DNA of 64,000 nt, from assembly GCA_001304855.1 (NCBI GenBank), contig BBZN01000013.1, forward strand, positions 58,971 to 122,970. Reading direction: 5' to 3'. A program made the position numbers and the translations under genes. The notes beneath the pieces are model-generated. The model was not told the DNA's origin. It was given only the letters and a program-made list of their open reading frames with translations, and did no database searches. This DNA comes from Clostridia bacterium UC5.1-1D2. Its GTDB lineage: Bacteria > Bacillota > Clostridia > Lachnospirales > Lachnospiraceae. This document shows, piece by piece, positions 34,732 to 44,032 of the stretch (positions are counted from its first letter, which is position 1; each line of letters begins with the position of its first letter).

Positions 34732-34899
34732 GATTGTATCGTAAGTGCAGTATTTGTAGCGTTTATAAGGAATAGACAAGAATCAGCAGACCGATACTAG
34801 ACAGTACAGAGGTATCTGTACGGACAGGCGCTGCAGATACAGGCGCTGGTTGAAAATAAGTTTCTATATTATAGAAGGAAGAAGTTAGGAGAGTATACC
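34732..34899 (+). promoter_or_regulatory. Structured secA leader
   Basis: The leader contains a perfect hairpin GTACAGA-GGTA-TCTGTAC (34804-34821), two direct copies of CAGGCGCTG (34825-34847), and a perfect inverted repeat TTCTATA-T-TATAGAA (34862-34876) just before the ribosome binding site. The last can be an operator or a hairpin that hides the start region. Confidence 0.45.
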
Positions 34900-37473
34900 A
34901 TGAACGTATTTGAAAAGGTGTTCGGGACTCACAGTGAAAGAGAACTGAAGATGATAAGGCCGATTGTGGCGAAGATTGAGAGCATGCGCCCGGAAATGCT
35001 GGCTAAGTCAGATGAAGAGCTGCGTGACCAGACCAGGATTTTTAAGGAGAGGCTGGCTGAGGGGGCTACTCTGGATGATATTTTGCCTGAGGCGTTTGCC
35101 ACGGTACGTGAGGCTGCCAGAAGAAGTCTGAATATGGAGCATTTCCCCCGTACAGCTGGTCGGCGGTATCGTTCTCCATCAGGGCCGTATCGCTGAGATG
35201 CGTACAGGTGAAGGTAAGACGCTGGTTTCCACCTGTCCGGCTTACCTGAATGCGCTTACAGGCAAGGGTGTACAGATTGTAACTGTCAATGACTATCTGG
35301 CAAAGCGTGACGCCGAGTGGATGGGCCAGGTTCACAGGTTTTTAGGCCTGACGGTAGGCGTTGTGCTTAATGATATGAGCAGTGAGGCGCGCAGGCCGCC
35401 TATGCCTGCGACATTACCTATGTGACAAACAATGAGCTGGGATTTGATTATCTTAGGGACAATATGTCCATTTACAAGGAGCAGCTGGTGCTCCGCGACC
35501 TGGATTACTGTATTATCGATGAGGTGGATTCCGTATTGATCGACGAGGCCAGAACCCCTCTTATTATTTCCGGTCAGAGCGGCAAGTCAACCAAGCTGTA
35601 CGAGGTATGCGATGTACTGGCCCGCCAGCTGGAGAGGGGAACCGTATCCAAGGAGTTTTCCAAGATCGACGCTATCATGGGCGAGGAGATTGAGGAGACA
35701 GGAGATTTCGTTGTAGATGAGAAGGATAAGGTGGTAAATCTTACCGAGGAGGGCGTCAAGAAGGTGGAGGAGTTCTTCCACATTGAGAACCTGGCCGATC
35801 CGGAGAATCTGGAAATCCAGCACAACATTATTCTGGCTCTTCGCGCCAATAATCTGATGTTCCGCGATAAGGACTATGTGGTAAAGGACGACGAGGTGCT
35901 CATCGTAGACGAATTTACCGGGCGTATTATGCCGGGCCGCCGTTACTCCGACGGACTTCATCAGGCGATCGAGGCCAAGGAGCATGTAAATGTCCGCAGA
36001 GAGAGCCGTACGCTGGCCACCATCACCTTCCAGAACTTCTTCAACAAGTTCAATAAGAAGGCGGGTATGACCGGTACTGCCTTAACTGAGGAGAAGGAGT
36101 TCCGCAACATCTACGGAATGGATGTAATCGCAATTCCAACCAACCGTCCCATGATCCGTAAGGATATGGAGGATGCGGTATATAAGACAAAGAAAGAGAA
36201 ATTCAAGGCAGTTGTGGATGAGGTTGTGGCAGCTCACGAGAAGGGACAGCCGGTTCTGGTAGGCACCATCGCCATCGAGACATCGGAGCTTCTCAGCAAA
36301 ATGCTGAATAAGAGGGGCGTTCCCCATAAAGTACTGAATGCCAAGTTCCATGAGATGGAGGCTGAGATTGTGGCGGACGCTGGTATCACCGGATCCGTAA
36401 CCATCGCCACCAACATGGCGGGCCGCGGTACGGATATCAAGCTGGACGAGGAGGCCAAGTCTCTGGGCGGCCTTAAGATTATCGGTACGGAGCGTCATGA
36501 ATCGAGGCGTATCGACAATCAGCTGCGCGGACGTTCCGGCCGTCAGGGCGACCCGGGTGAATCCAGGTTCTATCTGTCCCTGGAGGACGATCTGCTGAGG
36601 CTTTTTGGTTCCGACCGTCTTATGGCTATGTTCGAGGCCATGGGTGTGCCGGACGGGGAGCAGATTGAACACAAGATGCTGTCCAATGCCATTGAGAAGG
36701 CGCAGATGAAGATAGAGAGCAACAACTTCGGTATCCGTGAACAGCTTCTCAAATTCGACGAAGTGAACAATGAGCAGCGTGAGGTTATCTATGACGAGCG
36801 CCGCAAAGTTCTGGACGGAGACAATATGCGTGATCTGGTTCTGAAGATGATCACAGAGATTGTTGAGAATGCGGTGGATATGTCCATCTCCGACGACCAG
36901 GCGCCGGCCCAGTGGGATTTGAAGGAGTTAAATACCCTTCTCCTCCCTGTGATTCCTTTAAAGCCTGTAATGCTCAATGAGGACCAGAAGAAGTCCATGA
37001 AGAAGAATGAGTTAAAGCACCGCTTAAAGGAAGAGGCTATTAAGCTTTATGAGACGAAGGAAGCGGAGTTCCCGGAGCCTGAGCAGATCCGGGAGATTGA
37101 GCGGGTGGTTCTCTTAAAGGTTATTGACAACAAGTGGATGGCCCATCTGGACGATATGGACGCACTGCGGGAGGGCATTGGTCTTCAGGCTTACGGACAG
37201 AGAGATCCGGTTGTAGAGTATAAGATGCAGGGCTACGAGATGTATGAGGCTATGATGGCTTCCATTCAGGAGGAGACGGTGCGTATCCTTTTCCATATCC
37301 GTGTGGAGCAGAAGGTAGAGCGCGAGCCTGCCGCCAAGGTAACAGGCACCAACAAGGATACCTCCCTTGCAAGCGCGCCGAAGCGCCGTCAGGATGAGAA
37401 GATATATCCGAATGATCCATGCCCCTGCGGTTCCGGCAAGAAGTATAAGCAGTGCTGCGGAAGAATGAGATAA
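34900..37473 (+). CDS. secA: Preprotein translocase ATPase SecA (two frame breaks)
   Basis: The motor that pushes preproteins through SecYEG. It starts [29 protein letters not shown]. The Walker A region is [10 protein letters not shown], the DEAD-like Walker [17 protein letters not shown], and motif VI lies in [31 protein letters not shown]. The C-terminal zinc tail is [19 protein letters not shown], which binds SecB or lipids elsewhere. One C is extra near 35150 (corrected [15 protein letters not shown]) and one G is missing near 35393 ([13 protein letters not shown]). Net length is 857 residues. Confidence 0.95.
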
Positions 37474-37564
37474 ATGTGGTAAGAGCCAGGCCGGTGTGGG
37501 AAATAACGTCTGCACCGGCCTATTCTTAAAATATATAAAATATAAAATGAAAGCGGGTGAAGCT

Positions 37565-38701
37565 GTGGTAGAGTTAGATAATTTTAAGTATACGTTATCA
37601 ACGTATGACAAACCATTAGTGGAAGTGAGGGATTCACTTTGACCTGGATAACAAGGTCAGGCGAATCGACGAACTAAATAAGTCCATGGAAGAGCCGGGA
37701 TTCTGGGATAATCCTGAGAAGTCCACGAAGATGGTCAGGGAGGCCAAGAACCTGAAGGACGAGGTGGACACCTTCCGGAAACTGGAACAGGATTATGAGG
37801 ATATCCAGGTGATGATTCAGATGGGATACGAGGAGGAGGACGCCTCCCTGATTCCTGAGATTCAGGAGATGATGGATCAATTCTCAGAAACACTGGAGAA
37901 AATGCGGATGAGACTCCTGCTGTCCGGCGAGTATGACGCCAACAACGCCATTCTGCGCCTTAATGCAGGGGCCGGAGGCACAGAGTCCTGTGACTGGTGC
38001 AGCATGCTTTACAGAATGTTCTGCCGCTGGGCGGAGAAGAAGGACTTTAAGACGGAGGTACTGGATTATCTGGACGGAGACGAGGCGGGCATCAAATCGG
38101 TAACTATCCAGATTAACGGGGAAAACGCTTACGGCTATCTGCGCTCCGAACACGGAGTTCACCGCCTGGTGCGCATCTCTCCCTTTAATGCGGCAGGGAA
38201 ACGCCAGACCTCCTTTGTGTCCTGCGATATTATGCCGGATATTGAGGAGGATATCGATATTGAGATCAATCCGGACGATATCCGTGTGGATACCTACCGA
38301 TCCAGCGGCGCAGGCGGGCAGCATATCAACAAGACGTCCTCTGCGATCCGGATTACCCACTATCCCACCGGAACCGTGGTGACCTGCCAGAATGAGCGCT
38401 CCCAGTTCCAGAATAAGGATAAGGCCATGCAGATGCTGAAGTCCAAGCTTTTTTGCTTAAGCAGGAGGAGCAGGCCGCCAAGGCTGCAGGAATCCGGGGC
38501 GACGTGAAGGACAACGGCTGGGGAAGCCAAATCCGATCCTATGTGCTTCAGCCCTATACAATGGTCAAGGACCACCGTACGGGGGAGGAGACCGGCAATG
38601 TGGACGCAGTGCTGGACGGGGGACTGGATCCCTTTATCAGCGCGTATCTGCGCTGGATGAGCCTGGGCTGTCCGGATAAAAACGCGGCCTCTGAGGACTA
38701 A
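37565..38701 (+). CDS. prfB: Peptide chain release factor 2 with programmed +1 frameshift
   Basis: RF2 terminates at UGA and UAA. GTG 37565 opens a 25-codon leader ending ...RDSL-TGA. The in-frame TGA at 37640 sits in CTTTGAC, the classical autoregulatory +1 frameshift site, with a purine-rich GTGAGGGA upstream. After the shift the frame reads [25 protein letters not shown]. The stop-codon loop SPF is in [14 protein letters not shown], and the catalytic GGQ in [18 protein letters not shown] second, accidental break (one T missing near 38450) separates the last 80 residues. secA lies about 90 nt upstream, the common secA-prfB order. Confidence 0.94.
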
Positions 38702-38794
38702 GGCGAAAGGAAAATGCGGCGGTGTGGCTTTCCGGCCCAGCTGTAAGGCGGAAACGCAGGCCCGGATTTAAAATAAGATAAAGACAGGGCGGAA

Positions 38795-38856
38795 AAAGAG
38801 CGCCGAAGGCTCTCTCTCGATACAGAGAGTGGGTTCCTGCGGCGCTCTTTTTATTT
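38795..38856. terminator. Terminator between prfB and the chromate-transporter genes
   Basis: AAAGAGCGCCG (38795-38805) pairs perfectly with CGGCGCTCTTT (38840-38850) and encloses a smaller CTCTCT/AGAGAG hairpin; TTATTTTAT follows. The minus-strand gene ends just beyond, so it probably serves both. Confidence 0.85.
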
Positions 38857-38864
38857 TATTCAGA

Positions 38865-39392
38865 TTATCCTATGAGCAGTCCCAGAAGAGCGGCTAAAAG
38901 GATTGCCCTGGGTATGGACAGCTTTATTTTAAAGAGACAATATCCTGTGATCAGAGAAATTATAATCAGATTCCAGCAAACTGCGGAATGTTCCCAGAAT
39001 ACGGACCGGCCCATTGTCATGGCGATGGCCAGCAGCATGCCCAGGCATACAGGGCGGATTCCCTTTAACAGTGTATTTAGGGTGCGGTTATCTTTAAACT
39101 TGTTGATAAAATGGGCTGCGGCAAGGCAGAGGGTCAGGGAGGGCATCATAGTGCCCAGGGTGGCGCAGAGGGCGCCGGGAATGCCTCCGCTGCGGAGCCC
39201 CACAAAGGTGGCGCAGTTGATGCCCAGAGAACCGGGGGTCATCTCTGCGATGGCTACAATATCCATCACCTCCTCGCTGGTCATCCAGCCGAATTTCAGA
39301 ACCTCCTCGTTGATAATAGGAATCATCGTCATGCCGCCGAAGCTGAGAAAGCCTATTTTAGTGAATGAGAGAAACAGATTAAGATACAGCAT
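38865..39392 (-). CDS. Chromate-transporter family (CHR) half protein, second gene
   Basis: One of a pair of single-domain CHR membrane proteins. It contains the family phrase GFLSFGGMTMIPIINEEVLKFGWMTSEEVMDIVAIAEMTPGSLGINCATFVGLRSGGIPGAL and several hydrophobic helices, about 175 residues. The start is uncertain between ATG 39392 and GTG 39398, both after AAAGGGGGCG. It overlaps the partner gene. Proteins of this family export chromate in some bacteria. The physiological substrate of such paired short forms in anaerobes is not known. Confidence 0.82.
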   Translation of the reverse strand: MLYLNLFLSFTKIGFLSFGGMTMIPIINEEVLKFGWMTSEEVMDIVAIAEMTPGSLGINCATFVGLRSGGIPGALCATLGTMMPSLTLCLAAAHFINKFKDNRTLNTLLKGIRPVCLGMLLAIAMTMGRSVFWEHSAVCWNLIIISLITGYCLFKIKLSIPRAILLAALLGLLIG

Positions 39393-39942
39393 TGTCACCG
39401 CCCCCTTTCTTTTGAATCAGAAAGCCTATGACGGCTCCAAAAAGGATAACCATGGTTTTGGGAATGGAAGTGAAGGCGCAGACCAAAAGAGCGGCCAGAG
39501 CCAGAAGCCACTGAAGCTTGATGGTCACCGCCCTGGATCTGAGTTTCCAGGCGGCCAGAAGGACAATGGGTATAACAGCGCTGCGGATACCGTTTAACAC
39601 CCGGACAACCAGCGGATTGCTTTTGATAGAATCATAGAACAGGGCCACAAGGGCAATAACCAGTATGGCAGGGGAAACCAGGCCGAAGGCGGCGGCCACA
39701 GCGCCGGAAATCCCGTACATGGCATAGCCTGAAAGTATGGAGAAATTAACCACCATGATACCGGGAAAGGAGCGGGCCAGGGACATATAGTCCATAATCT
39801 GTTCCTCGCTGACCCAGGGCCTTTTTTCCACGAACTCCTCCTGAACCTGGGAAATAATACTCCAGCCTCCCCCAAAGGTGATGGCGCCGATTTTAAACAT
39901 AACAATATAGATAACCCACAATTTTTTTAAGTCCTGTTTCAT
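39379..39942 (-). CDS. Chromate-transporter family (CHR) half protein, first gene
   Basis: Partner of the previous gene and upstream in transcription. Key region: AITFGGGWSIISQVQEEFVEKRPWVSEEQIMDYMSLARSFPGIMVVNFSILSGYAMYGISGAV, with five or so membrane segments. ATG 39942 is preferred, with AAAGGGG about 8 nt upstream; a GTG at 39951 is possible. The two genes overlap by 14-20 bp, so the two halves are probably made together and assemble. The gene begins 36 nt after the HelD-like gene. Confidence 0.82.
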   Translation of the reverse strand: MKQDLKKLWVIYIVMFKIGAITFGGGWSIISQVQEEFVEKRPWVSEEQIMDYMSLARSFPGIMVVNFSILSGYAMYGISGAVAAAFGLVSPAILVIALVALFYDSIKSNPLVVRVLNGIRSAVIPIVLLAAWKLRSRAVTIKLQWLLALAALLVCAFTSIPKTMVILFGAVIGFLIQKKGGGDNAVS

Positions 39943-39978
39943 GGAGTACACCCCTTTCTTTGGGAGAGGCCGCAGGCT

Positions 39979-42029
39979 CTAAGGCTCCTTCAGAAGGCCG
40001 GACCACTCCGCGGAGCCCAGGAGATACAGCTCGTGAAGCGCCCTGGTCACAGCCACATAGAGGAGGTTTGCGTTTTCCGGATCTGCAGGATAGCTGGCAT
40101 TCACAGGCTCCCAGAGAATTACCACATCGAATTCCAGTCCTTTGGTAAGGACTGCGGGAAGAACCATAGGGCCGTTGGAGAAACCGGCCCTCTCATCGGA
40201 CAGAGACAGCCCTTCCCTGAGAAGCCTGATTTCACTATGTCTGCCTCCTCCTGTGTGCGGCAGATAACAGCGATGGTATGATATTCTTTCTCTGCGGCGG
40301 CCTGCACCAGGCAGGCGCACTGCTTCAGCATTTCCTCTCCGGGGGCTTTAATCCAGGAGACATTCTTTCCATGCCGGATGACCGGCTGTATGGCGTAATC
40401 CGGGGCAGCGGTTTTTTCCAGCACCCAGGCCGCCAGTTCCGATATCTCGATGGTATTGCGGTAGCTTTTCAGCAGAAGGTGAAAGGTGTCCTTTTCCTCC
40501 CTGAGGAAAATTTCCTTCATAACCTCCCAGTTCCTGAGGCCTGTATCATAATTAATGTTCTGGGACACATCCCCGGTGAGAGTAAAATGACAATTATCCA
40601 GAGACTCCATCAGCACAAAATAGAGAGACTCTCCGAAATCCTGGGCCTCATCGATTATAACCTGCCTGTACCGGTCAAAATCCTTTCGGGCCGTAAGCCT
40701 TCTGTAAAGGTACACAAGAGCTGCCGCATCATAGAGATCAAACCGGTTGTCTTTTATCAGACTGATAGTTTCCGAAAAATCTTTGCAGCCGCCCTCTCTA
40801 TTATAATCCATTAAAAAGTCCAGATACAAGTCTGTAATGGGGGGACAATGAGAAAGCGGCGTCCAATAGTTCCGGTACTGGCTTTTCTTTTTCTTCAGCA
40901 GCTCTTTGTCGTCCCATGTAAGGGATTCAATCTGGGAGAGGATACGCCTGCATATCAGCGCGGATATCTGGGCTGCCGATTTGCGGTAATTCAGCCGGAT
41001 CGTGCCTGCCTGATTGGCGTCTGAAAGCAAAAGCCCCAGCTGCTCATCGAAAATGGATTCAGGGGTCAGCAGACGGGTGCGGATTTTATCAATATAGGCA
41101 GAGAGGGCCTGAATGAACCCGATTCTGCATTTGCGGACACAGTCCTTCCCTGGGGCTGTGAGCCTGTATTTCTTTTTCCAGTTTCCATCCAGAAGCTCTG
41201 TGAGGAAATCCTCCATTGTCCTGGTTCGGATGTGGGTAATGTCCAGCTCCGGAAGGCCGCTGGATATGTAGGACAGCAGCATTTTGCTTCCGCCGATCAT
41301 GCAGCACTCCTCAGGCTGTACATATTTGCCGTAATTATAAAGGACGTAGGAAAGATGATGCATTATTACGGTGGTTTTGCCGCTGCCTGCGACGCCCTGA
41401 ATCAGCATATTTTTAAAGGGAGGCTGGCGGATAATCTGGTTTTGTTCCTTTTGGATGGTGGAGATAATATCCTCCAGCCCCGCGTCCTTGTTCCGGGAGA
41501 GATAGGATACCAGAAGTTCATCGCTGGAGGCAATATCATTGTCATAGTAGCCTCTGAGCCTGCCCTTTGAGATATCATAAGTGCGTTTCAGATGAAGGTC
41601 TATGTGGACGGTCTGTGCGCCCGGCACATGGAAGGAGCCCTCTCCCGTCTCATTTTCATAGTAGACGGAAGCGGCAGGGGCGCGCCAGTCAACTATGAAT
41701 ATTTCCTGCTGCCTGGCGATGCCGTTTTTGCCTATATAGAGGGTTTCGCAGGAGCGCTCTCCCAGGTCATCGTAATCGATCCTGCCGAAGTATGGCTTAT
41801 CCAAAGCCGCCTCATACTGTTCCAGCTTGTGGTTCAGCTGTTCCAGCTGGTTTTCATTGACGGCAAGCAGGCTGCGGAGTTCTCCTGCATCCCTGCGGTC
41901 AGAACGCTTAAGCCTGCTTATCCGCTCTTTTACCTGGCTTGCCTCAACTGCCAGGGCGGATTTGTTTTCTTTTATTAACTGGATTATGGAGAGAAATTGT
42001 TTTTCCTCGTCGATTGTCTTATACTTCAT
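39979..42029 (-). CDS. helD: UvrD/Rep-type helicase of the HelD family (one frame break)
   Basis: HelD proteins are superfamily-1 ATPases that free stalled RNA polymerase. After a helical, coiled N-terminus (ASQVKERISRLKRSDRRDAGELRSLLAVNENQLEQLNHKLEQYEAA) comes FGRIDY...IYIGK-type LYIGKNGIARQQEIFIVDWRAPAASVYYENETG, typical of this family. Walker A is GVAGSGKTT, motif II IIDEAQDF, motif III LTGDVSQNI. The C-terminal VLTKGLEFDVVILWEP and YVAVTRALHELYLLG lie after one lost base near 40225. ATG 42029 is chosen over a TTG at 42047. Restored length is 683 residues, somewhat shorter than B. subtilis HelD. Confidence 0.85.
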
Positions 42030-42050
42030 GGATGGCCCCTGTGTCAATGT

Positions 42051-42710
42051 TTATTTTTCTATGGAAACGCAGCCCTTGCAGCCCTTTGCCTCAGAACCGC
42101 CCATAAGGGAAGCGCAGCGGCGGGTATTGAAAATACCGCAGGTGCAGGGCTTCCCGATAATAACGGAACCTTCCTCAGGGGTAATGGTTCCCTTCTTCAC
42201 CTTTTCCGATACGGACTGAACCAGAGGGGCTCCTATAAGGGAATGGCCGCACATAGTAATGATTTTCAGCGTCTCATCATCAGGCAGCAGCTCTTTTTTT
42301 CCGTAAATTCCCAGGGACAGAGTGGCTGTGTGGAGGGTAAGGCCGATTTCATCACAGATCTTTGCCACCTCCTCAATCAGTCCGCTGACCACGATGGAAA
42401 TTCCAAGGTCGGCCTCTTTTAATTTTTCCAGAACGCTCTTTACGGACTCTCTGTGGGAGAAGGAGATAATAATTCCGTATGCGTGGTCCAGGGTTTCTTT
42501 GTATTCCCGGGGATCCAGTCCGTTTATAAAGCTCCTGCCTGCATGGCTGGAACCGTAGTTAACATAATCTTCCGAAAGATAGATTTCCAGAATTTTTCTC
42601 AGCTTATCTCCGGGGTTGTCCCTGTTTACGCCCCGGGCGCACCTGGCGTACATGCAGAAATCGTTTTTTAAATCTTCTTTCGTTCCGAACCTATGTAAGG
42701 AATGACTCAT
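42051..42710 (-). CDS. Unrecognised 219-residue protein with a cysteine-rich C-terminus
   Basis: I do not recognise this family. ATG 42710 follows AGGAGG at 7 nt (MSHSLHRFGTKEDLKNDF). The middle looks like a Rossmann-like alpha/beta domain (HAYGIIISFSHRESVKSVLEKLKEADLGISIVVSGLIEEVAKICDEIGL). The end is rich in cysteine (GKPCTCGIFNTRRCASLMGG, then KGCKGCVSIEK), with several possible metal ligands. It lies 53 nt downstream of the ferredoxin-type gene and 21 nt before helD, all on the minus strand. It probably acts with the ferredoxin protein, and perhaps with the divergent carboxylate cluster. Confidence 0.7.
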   Translation of the reverse strand: MSHSLHRFGTKEDLKNDFCMYARCARGVNRDNPGDKLRKILEIYLSEDYVNYGSSHAGRSFINGLDPREYKETLDHAYGIIISFSHRESVKSVLEKLKEADLGISIVVSGLIEEVAKICDEIGLTLHTATLSLGIYGKKELLPDDETLKIITMCGHSLIGAPLVQSVSEKVKKGTITPEEGSVIIGKPCTCGIFNTRRCASLMGGSEAKGCKGCVSIEK

Positions 42711-42763
42711 GATAAAACCTCCTGTGTTTTATTTGAATGATATTGAGACGGCGGACAGAGTTT

Positions 42764-43483
42764 TTAGGGTATGAGGGGACGGCCCAGGCCTACGTTGATT
42801 TTGGCATTGGGGCGCACCGGAATATTCATAGCCGCCAGTTTGTCGATAACCGGAAGAGTGCCGTTTTCACCGAACCTTGTGACCAGACCAACGGAGACAA
42901 CTGTGTCCACATCTTCCAGAAGCTTTAATATAGTAGTGATGATGTATTCCAAATCTTTCTCCTCGATCCTCAGCTCCAGGATAGCTGACAGAACTTTTTC
43001 ATTGACATATTCTTTTTTAAAGCGTCCGGAGCCGTCCTCCTCCAGAAGCCCGTATAAAGGATTGTCCTCAAGAATGGGAATGTCCAGCCGTCTCATTGCA
43101 GTCGTCACCTTTTCCACCTCGGTAAAGCGGGTACCTGTGCAGGGCCGTCCGAACTCCAGAAGGAGGCCGTATTCGCCCCGTCCGAACTTGCCGGTTACGT
43201 CGTTGGTCTTGGCTTCCTCTGTTCCCCGTCCCCAGGCTTTCAGCGCCGGATGCTGCACGCCGGGGTCGCTGAACTGCATTCTCACGGCTCTGGGATATTC
43301 AAAGTTTTCCTCCGGCATATAGATCGCGTCCACAGAACAGACGGAGGCTCTCAGGCAGACGCCGCAGTCCACACACTCATCTTCATGGATGCTTACAGTC
43401 TTTCCTTCCTTAGTAATACATCCCAGCATACAGTAATCCATACACCGGCCGCAGCCAATACATTTGTCCTCGTTAATCCTCAC
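42764..43483 (-). CDS. Ferredoxin-domain protein with unknown C-terminal domain
   Basis: A 239-residue protein starting at GTG 43483 behind AAGGAGG. The N-terminal 60 residues hold two 4Fe-4S motifs: CIGCGRCMDYCMLGC and CVDCGVCLRASVC, the second slightly irregular. The remaining 180 residues (from YPRAVRMQFSDPGVQHPALKAWGRG to INVGLGRPLIP) contain conserved-looking blocks such as GEYGLLLEFGRPCTGTRF. I cannot assign them to a domain. It may be an electron carrier or a redox-linked regulator. It is divergent from the transporter operon across a 549-bp intergenic region. Confidence 0.7.
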   Translation of the reverse strand: MRINEDKCIGCGRCMDYCMLGCITKEGKTVSIHEDECVDCGVCLRASVCSVDAIYMPEENFEYPRAVRMQFSDPGVQHPALKAWGRGTEEAKTNDVTGKFGRGEYGLLLEFGRPCTGTRFTEVEKVTTAMRRLDIPILEDNPLYGLLEEDGSGRFKKEYVNEKVLSAILELRIEEKDLEYIITTILKLLEDVDTVVSVGLVTRFGENGTLPVIDKLAAMNIPVRPNAKINVGLGRPLIP

Positions 43484-43565
43484 TGTAATATTCCTCCTTA
43501 TTCCTTTAATGTACGCCGGGAATCTCCCCTGCACCTGCCTTTGGGGCTGATTTTCCGCCAGCCGC

Positions 43566-43614
43566 GCGCAAATTTAATCAACCTGCGCGACGCGCACGCC
43601 TCATAAATTTGTGC
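43566..43614 (-). other. Nested hairpin upstream of the ferredoxin gene
   Basis: GCGCAAATTTA (43566-43576) pairs with TAAATTTGTGC (43604-43614), and inside TGCGC (43584-43588) pairs with GCGCA (43592-43596). It lies 83 bp upstream of the minus-strand GTG start and may be a leader structure or an operator. Confidence 0.5.
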
Positions 43615-43778
43615 ACAGCTGACAAAAAGTCATATTGAAAAATCAGGCACAAAGAGATTCAGAGCGTACATTTTATGATGGGGTCCAATCGGTAATTTCA
43701 TATTACAATCAGGTTTACGAAAAGTCAATACATTTTTCAATAAAAGTAAAATAATATTTACTAAATATAAAAAAGTAC

Positions 43779-43807
43779 TTTACAAATGGAAAATGATTGT
43801 GCATAAT
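43779..43807 (+). promoter_or_regulatory. Promoter of the tctCBA-reductase-hydratase operon
   Basis: TTTACA (43779-43784), 17-bp spacer, CATAAT (43802-43807). It leaves a leader of about 220 nt in which the palindrome ATGTATACAT lies about 60 nt downstream of the -10, a typical repressor position. GntR-family operators often contain TGTATACA. Confidence 0.6.
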
Positions 43808-44032
43808 ATATATATGAACACAAGTAGATGAAAAAACAATGGAGAAAATGTACAAAAAAGTCGGAATGTATACATGATTTCCGGCCGGGGGTTTTTCACA
43901 AGCCTTCAGGGGGAGGTTTTGAAGCCTTTTTTGAACCGCGGACAAAGGAGGGGGACACCGGCTTATGTGTTCCAGCGAAGGACGTGGAATTCCGGAAAAT
44001 TAAGGAAGTTCACAATTTAAGGAGGAAGAAAG

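Larger units (their letters stand above)
43484..44032. other. Divergent intergenic region of 549 bp
   Basis: It contains the nested hairpin (43566-43614), an AT-rich stretch (about 43700-43820), the promoter of the transporter operon (43779-43807), and a perfect palindrome ATGTATACAT (43866-43875) just downstream of that promoter. The rest shows no credible gene. Confidence 0.6.

Noticed and set aside
38872..39597. Plus-strand ORF of 241 residues opposite the CHR genes
   Set aside because: It lies antisense to two genes with clear family motifs and shows no motif or ribosome binding site of its own.
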